Below are positions 12,635-16,207 of a DNA stretch of 16,207 nucleotides, piece by piece (positions within the stretch are counted from its first letter, which is position 1; each line of letters opens with the position of its first letter). The position numbers were made by a program, and so were the translations under genes. Under the pieces are notes generated by a model. That model did not search any database and was not told the DNA's origin. It saw only the letters and a program-made list of their open reading frames with translations. Source of the DNA: Nanobdellota archaeon (GTDB lineage: Archaea > Nanobdellota > Nanobdellia > Pacearchaeales > GW2011-AR1); the NCBI GenBank assembly GCA_018901625.1, contig JAHIEM010000062.1:1-16207 (forward strand). Reading direction: 5' to 3'.

Positions 12635-13153
12635 CTACAAAACCAATCCCCCCATTGCTCCACCTGTCCACAATGTATCTGACTTGCCTGACACATCAGA
12701 AATTATGTAATTCTCATGGCTAAAATCTCCTAGCTCTCCTCTCCCCCCAGCAATAAGATAGAGCAACCCCCTAAACTCCCCTCTCCTCACCTCTGTTGGA
12801 TCCTTAGAATACATATCAACAACACTGAAAAAAAGAGGAGATTGTCTTAAAAAATTAATTGCTCTCTTTGCAGAATGCGCATCATAATTCTCAAGATATG
12901 TCTCTCCAAGCACACCTCGTCTAATCATTTCCCATACAATGTTTCCTCTATAAGTTGCATTTAGTGTTTCCCTCGCCCACATATTCTTTTCACTTACTTC
13001 CCAACTTTCAACTAGCCCCCAAACTCCTTTGTTAACCATCACAGCTTCTTGCATGTTTTTTCTCTGAAAGATTGCCTTTCTCCAAGCACATTCAATGAAT
13101 TCTGCAAGTTCTTCTTCACTAAACCTGAGATTTGCACTTTGAATCAAGCTCAT
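12635..13153 (-). CDS. Diverged DUF5680-like protein
   Basis: A 172-residue soluble protein that looks like a diverged paralogue of the next gene's DUF5680 product. Shared landmarks in order are EELAEFIECAWRKA (compare ELADFLVRAKRT), YRGNIVWEMIRRGV (compare GQRIWQMAYSGG), the helix AKRAINFLRQS (compare VFKFLKRAL), LYLIAGGRGELGDFSHENYI (compare YFARTEGDIRNFRGREFI), and a final GGAMGGLVL (compare QDYIGGLVI). The N-terminal YAG segment is replaced. This comparison is by eye. Its ATG overlaps the ATPase stop (13150-13153), so it is coupled to the transporter ATPase. The function is unknown. Confidence 0.62.
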   Translation of the reverse strand: MSLIQSANLRFSEEELAEFIECAWRKAIFQRKNMQEAVMVNKGVWGLVESWEVSEKNMWARETLNATYRGNIVWEMIRRGVLGETYLENYDAHSAKRAINFLRQSPLFFSVVDMYSKDPTEVRRGEFRGLLYLIAGGRGELGDFSHENYIISDVSGKSDTLWTGGAMGGLVL

Positions 13154-13821
13154 CTTTCAATCTTCCCGTCTTTAATTTTAACAATTCTCTTAGCTTTCTT
13201 AGCCAGTTCTTTGTCATGAGTAACCATAATAATTGTCTTTCCTTCTTTATTCAGTTTTTTAAATAATTCGAGAATCTCAACTCCGGTCTTTGAATCTAAG
13301 TTCCCAGTAGGCTCATCAGCTAAAATTATTTCAGGATCATTTGCAAGAGCTCTTGCAATTGCAACTCTTTGTCGCTCGCCCCCTGACAGCTCATTTGGCA
13401 AATGTGTCAGTCTATGTCCCAATCCTACTTTTTCTAACAAATCTCTCGCCCTCTCATCCCTCTCCTCTCTTTCAACTCCCTGGAATAACATTGGCAGGGA
13501 AACATTGTCTAGTGCATTTAATGTGGGGATTAAGTTAAATGTCTGAAATATAAAACCAATCTTCTTTCCCCTGATTTGCGCTAGCTCTGACTCTTCCAAA
13601 CGCTCTATATCAATATTATCCAGATAAATCTCCCCCTCAGAAGCTAAATCTAACGCGCCAACAAGATTCATCATTGTTGACTTTCCACTACCAGAAGGAC
13701 CTGTAATTGCAATAAAATCTCCTTTGTTAATAGTCAAGTTTATATCGCAAGCCGCATTAATCACTTCTTCCCCCATATTATATCTCTTGCATACATCATC
13801 TAACTTTATTATCTCTTTCAT
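13150..13821 (-). CDS. MacB/LolD-type ABC transporter ATPase
   Basis: ATP-binding subunit that powers the FtsX/MacB permeases of this operon. The 223 residues from MKEIIKLDDVCKRY include Walker A GPSGSGKST (41-49), Q-loop Gln93 (IFQTFNLIPTL), signature LSGGERQRVAIARAL (145-159), Walker B IILADE (165-170) with DEPTGNLD, and H-loop His202 (VTHDKELAKKA). This is the MacB/LolD subgroup pattern. ATG 13821 gives the usual family start. ATG 13851, just after a GAGGTG site and about 35 nt from the shared TATA box, is an alternative that adds ten residues (MPQNCSEYFK). It is the first gene of the operon and is divergent from rpoN. Confidence 0.94.
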   Translation of the reverse strand: MKEIIKLDDVCKRYNMGEEVINAACDINLTINKGDFIAITGPSGSGKSTMMNLVGALDLASEGEIYLDNIDIERLEESELAQIRGKKIGFIFQTFNLIPTLNALDNVSLPMLFQGVEREERDERARDLLEKVGLGHRLTHLPNELSGGERQRVAIARALANDPEIILADEPTGNLDSKTGVEILELFKKLNKEGKTIIMVTHDKELAKKAKRIVKIKDGKIER

Positions 13822-13830
13822 CTTAAAATA

Positions 13831-13847
13831 CTCAGAACAATTCTGAG
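13831..13847. promoter_or_regulatory. Perfect inverted repeat in the ABC operon leader
   Basis: CTCAGAA-CAA-TTCTGAG is a perfect 7-bp inverted repeat just upstream of ATG 13821 and inside the predicted transcript. It could be an operator or an RNA hairpin, or chance if translation begins at 13851. Confidence 0.35.
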
Positions 13848-13880
13848 GCATAGCACCTCTTGTTTTTACATGACAAAAAG

Positions 13881-13890
13881 CTTTATAAAC
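13881..13890. promoter_or_regulatory. Shared palindromic TATA box for rpoN and the ABC operon
   Basis: CTTTATAAAC reads as TTTATAAA on both strands. Its centre is 25 nt before the rpoN ATG (13911, plus strand), giving a leaderless start. On the minus strand it would start transcription near 13860, before the ABC ATPase gene. One box may thus serve both directions. Confidence 0.55.
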
Positions 13891-13910
13891 CTTATTCATA
13901 GAGTTTATTT

Positions 13911-14108
13911 ATGATAATTCCAATAAGATGTTTTTCATGCGGAAAGCCAGTGGCTCATTTATGGGAAACATTCAAGAAGAAAGTGGAGGTAGGAGAAGAG
14001 CCAGGAAAAGTTTTAACTGAGCTAGGTTTAGAGAGATACTGCTGCCGCGCTCTGTTTCTAGGGCATACGGACTTAATCGAGCAGATTTCTAAGTTCAAGA
14101 AGAGTTAA
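13911..14108 (+). CDS. rpoN: RNA polymerase subunit Rpo10/RpoN
   Basis: Archaeal RNA polymerase subunit N, homologous to Rpb10. It is a small zinc-binding protein needed for assembly with Rpo3 and Rpo11. The 65 residues are diagnostic: MIIPIRCFSCGKPVAHLWETF with the CFSCGK half-site, ELGLERYCCRALFLGHTDLI with the CC pair, ending ISKFKKS. The TATA box at 13881-13890 is 25 nt from the ATG, so the mRNA is probably leaderless. In many archaea rpoN follows rps9; here it stands alone about 13 kb away, divergent from the ABC operon. A T7 run follows the stop. Confidence 0.95.
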   Translation: MIIPIRCFSCGKPVAHLWETFKKKVEVGEEPGKVLTELGLERYCCRALFLGHTDLIEQISKFKKS

Positions 14109-14110
14109 AT

Positions 14111-14118
14111 ATTTTTTT
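14111..14118 (+). terminator. Oligo-T terminator after rpoN
   Basis: ATTTTTTT lies three bases after the rpoN stop codon and matches archaeal oligo-T termination signals. Confidence 0.5.
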
Positions 14119-14120
14119 AG

Positions 14121-14164
14121 GTTCAACGCCCCCACGATTACTTAATCCTAAGGATTAACTCCCC
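14121..14164. repeat. CCCCCACGA motif and TTAATCCTAAGGATTAA palindrome, left flank of cassette
   Basis: GTTCAACGCCCCCACGA (14121-14137) is followed by TTAATCCTAAGGATTAA (14142-14158) and CTCCCC. The 17-bp palindrome occurs again, exactly, at 15625-15641, on the other side of the two-gene cassette at 14225-15488. The order of the two modules is reversed relative to the right flank. Confidence 0.6.
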
Positions 14165-14195
14165 AACTTTTTCCTCACGATAGAGGATAAATACC

Positions 14196-14203
14196 TTTAA
14201 AAA
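14196..14203 (+). promoter_or_regulatory. TATA box for the 14225 gene
   Basis: TTTAAAAA is centred about 25 nt before ATG 14225, which fits a leaderless message for the two-gene cassette. Confidence 0.5.
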
Positions 14204-14224
14204 TATCCATTCATTAAATCATTT

Positions 14225-14470
14225 ATGGCTGAAATAACAACTGCAACACCTGAAGGTGCTTTACTCTTAGGATTTGTATTTATAATTTTGGGTTTATTTT
14301 TTTTAATTAAACCTGAATGGTTTATCAAATTTCAAATTTGGAATCAAAAATTCTTTTTAGGTGCTAAATATATCCCAAGCAAAAGGACCTATTTATTTGT
14401 ACGATTATTTGGGGTTTTATGGATGTTGGGGGCAATATTCTGTTTTTGGGTTTATTTTACACTGATATGA
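14225..14470 (+). CDS. Small two-helix membrane protein
   Basis: I do not recognise this 81-residue protein. Two hydrophobic helices are clear: about 11-28 (ALLLGFVFIILGLFFLI) and about 59-79 (LFVRLFGVLWMLGAIFCFWVYF). The connecting loop is basic and aromatic (KPEWFIKFQIWNQKFFLGAKYIPSKRTY). The TATA box at 14196-14203 supports the start. It is seven bases upstream of the HEMRH protein gene with no separate ribosome-binding site there, so the two are probably co-expressed. It may be a partner or anchor for that protein. Confidence 0.6.
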   Translation: MAEITTATPEGALLLGFVFIILGLFFLIKPEWFIKFQIWNQKFFLGAKYIPSKRTYLFVRLFGVLWMLGAIFCFWVYFTLI

Positions 14471-14477
14471 TAAAAAA

Positions 14478-15488
14478 ATGAAAAACTTTAAGAAAATTAT
14501 CATCGTGACCCTAGTGACTATTTGCATTATTGTAGTGCTGATGCTTTTGTTTAATAATAAATTAACTTCTACAAAATTCCCCAGCAAATCTCAGGCGGAT
14601 TCTATGCAAAAAATCTACAATGAATTTTATGGACCGCCACTTGGTAACACTAACACAATAAGTTATTTCAAACAGCTAGTTAATTTAGGCTGGAATGAGT
14701 CCTCTTTTAGAACACTACTATCTAATTCATCTGAATTGGCTGCAACTCAAATTCAATTTTTAAATTCTGGAAGACCACAAAAAGTATTGCTTAACATTGG
14801 CGTAGGTGAAGCGCAAAGTCCAAGATATGCCACAACAATATTCTATCGCCAGAATGGGCAATATGGAGTAATAATTAATCTTCATCTTGAAAGAAGTCCG
14901 ACAACATCAACATCTGTAAAATTCTGGAGTCGGGACTATGCATATCCATTAAATCATGAGATGCGTCATGTAAAAAGGTTTTTTGAATCAGGAATATTTA
15001 ATGATTATCAAACCAATAATGATTTGGATTCCAATACCTTATATCCAAAGTATCTCCAAAAATTGTTGAGCGAATACAATATTCCAGTAGAATTCAATTC
15101 TACTTCGACTGTCGCATCTATTGACGAACTAGGTATTGTTCTTGAAACAGATGACCCAAAAGAAATTGCTCTTAATATAGATAGACTTAACAGTTTTACA
15201 TTAGACATTCTTAAAAATGATGAGGATTTAGGAGTAAGCAAGGTTGCACCAATTTATCTTGAGCAGATTGTTCTTGCACGTCATCTTTTACGAGCTTATG
15301 AAAAGCCCAGCATACAAAGATTGAATTATACTATTCGAACCAGTGCTTTTGATCAAATGAACCTATTTAGCACAACTTTTAAAGATGAACTTTACCGGGC
15401 TTATCCTAATGATACAAAAGCAATGCAAAACCTTGAAGCAATTTATGAAGGAGAAGCTAATAAGGCAATTATGGAAAATGCGAACTAA
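14478..15488 (+). CDS. Membrane-anchored protein with HEMRH zinc-protease-like motif
   Basis: A 336-residue protein not assigned to a family. A single N-terminal membrane helix (about 7-26, IIIVTLVTICIIVVLMLLF) would leave the rest outside the cell. At 160-164 is HEMRH, which fits HExxH (His160, Glu161, His164) and sits in a hydrophobic-then-helical setting (YPLNHEMRHVKRFF). A third zinc ligand is not obvious. Glutamates near the C-terminus (320, 324, 326 in LEAIYEGEANKA) are possible but distant. It could be a gluzincin-like protease or a chance match. The gene is AT-rich, runs opposite to its neighbours, and sits in a cassette bracketed by 17-bp repeats. Confidence 0.65.
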   Translation: MKNFKKIIIVTLVTICIIVVLMLLFNNKLTSTKFPSKSQADSMQKIYNEFYGPPLGNTNTISYFKQLVNLGWNESSFRTLLSNSSELAATQIQFLNSGRPQKVLLNIGVGEAQSPRYATTIFYRQNGQYGVIINLHLERSPTTSTSVKFWSRDYAYPLNHEMRHVKRFFESGIFNDYQTNNDLDSNTLYPKYLQKLLSEYNIPVEFNSTSTVASIDELGIVLETDDPKEIALNIDRLNSFTLDILKNDEDLGVSKVAPIYLEQIVLARHLLRAYEKPSIQRLNYTIRTSAFDQMNLFSTTFKDELYRAYPNDTKAMQNLEAIYEGEANKAIMENAN

Positions 15489-15505
15489 AATAGAATCCTC
15501 TAAAC

Positions 15506-15511
15506 TTTTTT
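15506..15511 (+). terminator. Oligo-T terminator after the cassette
   Basis: A T6 run lies 17 bp after the stop codon of the 14478 gene and is a plausible archaeal terminator. Confidence 0.35.
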
Positions 15512-15573
15512 ATTATCTTCTTTGAAGTTCAACTCTCTTCCGGAGCATATGACTTTTTGGTTCAACTCCTTGG

Positions 15574-15590
15574 TTGGTTCTTTGAACCAA
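15574..15590. repeat. TTGGTTC/GAACCAA hairpin
   Basis: A perfect 7-bp stem with a TTT loop lies in the gap between the convergent 14478 and 15664 genes. GTTCAACTC-type motifs (near 15527 and 15560) lie beside it and resemble GTTCAACGC at 14121. The role is unknown; it may be a terminator or part of a dispersed repeat. Confidence 0.4.
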
Positions 15591-15624
15591 AAGAACTCGT
15601 AGTTATTCGGTTTATGTAGGAGAT

Positions 15625-15652
15625 TTAATCCTAAGGATTAATGCCCCCACGA
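15625..15652. repeat. TTAATCCTAAGGATTAA plus CCCCCACGAG, right flank of cassette
   Basis: An exact second copy of the 17-bp palindrome (15625-15641), followed by GCCCCCACGAG. It has the same module order as the site after S9 (174-200). It lies about 12 bp from the stop codon of the minus-strand gene ending at 15664. Confidence 0.6.
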
Positions 15653-15663
15653 GAAGTTGAATT

Positions 15664-15841
15664 TTATTCAAATCTTGATTTCAGTTCTTCAAAGTTTTCC
15701 CTTATTCTCCCTTCGGCCCCGCACATAGTGTGAGTAATTGTGCAATCACTGCAGTCCCAGACTCCAACTCTTGGAAATTCCATTCCAAAATAATATTTTC
15801 CATTCCTGCTTGCGTTATCACATCTTCCAACAAGAATCTTT
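15664..15841 (-). pseudogene. C-terminal part of a frameshifted Cys-rich zinc-binding-type protein
   Basis: This segment encodes ILVGRCDNASRNGKYYFGMEFPRVGVWDCSDCTITHTMCGAEGRI. VWDCSDCTITH is the hallmark end of the cysteine-rich small domain (PF04071-like: FCxC ... vWDCxxCtxxH). The matching first half (FSCFFCNC) is encoded just upstream in a different frame and stops at a TGA at 15842-15844. Removing one A from the A5 run at 15845-15849 joins the halves into a 164-residue protein. Read alone, the frame can extend to ATG 15963, but that extension is the antisense-phase shadow of the N-terminal half. It could be a real mutation, an assembly error, or programmed slippage. Confidence 0.65.
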
Positions 15842-16159
15842 TCATTTTTCAAAATCAAATTTAAGATAGCCCGAATCATAATTAATACAATTGCAGAAAA
15901 AACAAGAGAAACCAGGAATCTCCTCATCATGACATTTTCTATCTTTGCAAAACTCCATGTCAAACTCTTTAGGCATATCTTCTCTCAAAGAAGCATAACT
16001 CGTAATCCTTAAGATTTCAGGTAAATTATCCAAGGAAAAATCCATTCCCTTTCTCTCCAATAATCTTCTCAATCCATCTATTTTTCCAGCTTCCCACTTC
16101 TGCATCTCAAGAATCATTTTTGCAGCATATGATAATTCTGATTCAGTAAATTCTGCCAT
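15842..16159 (-). CDS. N-terminal part of a frameshifted Cys-rich zinc-binding-type protein
   Basis: 105 residues beginning MAEFTESELSYAAKMILEMQKWEAGKIDGLRRLLE, a helical region with no recognised family, then FCKDRKCHDEEIPGFSCFFCNCINYDSG, the first half of a cysteine-rich small domain (Cys ligand clusters CKDRKC and CFFCNC). The frame ends prematurely at FDFEK; the expected continuation WDCSDCTITH is in the next frame. A CTTAAAAA-type TATA box near 16181-16188 lies about 25 nt before ATG 16159, supporting the start. The domain probably binds metal. The biological role is unknown. Confidence 0.68.
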   Translation of the reverse strand: MAEFTESELSYAAKMILEMQKWEAGKIDGLRRLLERKGMDFSLDNLPEILRITSYASLREDMPKEFDMEFCKDRKCHDEEIPGFSCFFCNCINYDSGYLKFDFEK

Positions 16160-16179
16160 AAACTTTCACTTTAAAAGTA

Positions 16180-16188
16180 GTTTTTAAG
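16180..16188 (-). promoter_or_regulatory. TATA box for the Cys-rich gene
   Basis: TTAAAAACT on the minus strand is centred 25 nt before ATG 16159, the usual position for a leaderless start. Confidence 0.45.
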
Positions 16189-16207
16189 AATTTGTATACT
16201 GCTCAAA

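Noticed and set aside
15842..15963. Membrane-helix-like N-terminus (MTWSFAKIENVMMRRFLVSL) of the 15664 frame
   Set aside because: The overlapping frame encodes the FCKDRKC...CFFCNC cluster that matches the downstream WDCSDC half, so the hydrophobic stretch is most likely an out-of-frame shadow.

Overview
The window is archaeal, AT-rich and gene-dense. Its core genes are archaeal-type ribosomal proteins (S4, S9, S11, S13, L13, L18e, L21e) and RNA polymerase subunits (Rpo3/D, Rpo4/F, Rpo10/N). Many genes have a TTTAWA-like TATA box about 25 nt before the start codon, the pattern of leaderless archaeal mRNAs. Short intergenic spaces, small Zn-ribbon proteins and many small unknowns suggest a DPANN archaeon (Pacearchaeota/Woesearchaeota-like). 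That lineage is an inference.

Region 1 (about 230-7280, minus strand) is the translation/transcription cluster. Read right to left it is: Zn-ribbon protein, HPF-like small protein, L21e, Rpo4, DUF655, S13, S4, S11, Rpo3, tRNA-Leu, L18e, an inserted IsrB element, L13, S9. Three intergenic leaders here carry exact tandem duplications (63-, 55- and 50-bp periods) that multiply the promoter and, for S13 and S4, also the start codon. The L18e-L13-S9 operon is split by an IS200/IS605-type element without a transposase. It encodes an HNH-less RuvC OMEGA nuclease (IsrB) and, upstream of and overlapping its longest reading frame, a hairpin-rich region that is probably the omega-RNA (HEARO-type). The L13 start codon overlaps the IsrB stop codon.

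Region 2 (7425-7769, plus strand) is one unknown gene, convergent with region 3.

Region 3 (7773-13821, minus strand) is a MacB/LolCDE-like ABC export operon. In transcription order it encodes the ATPase, two related DUF5680-type proteins, a membrane-anchored COG1361-like exoprotein, a single-pass membrane protein, a FtsX/MacB permease, a metzincin-like zinc protease and a second paralogous permease. Close spacing or ATGA overlaps suggest one transcription unit, with one likely internal promoter.

Region 4 (13880-15660, plus strand) begins with Rpo10, which shares a palindromic TATA box with the ABC operon. Next comes a two-gene cassette (a two-helix membrane protein and a membrane-anchored HEMRH protein) bracketed by two exact 17-bp repeats.

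Region 5 (15664-16159, minus strand) is a cysteine-rich zinc-binding-type gene that appears broken by a one-base frameshift in an A5 run. No stretch over 300 bases lacks a gene. Short gaps hold repeats, hairpins, promoters and T-rich terminators.
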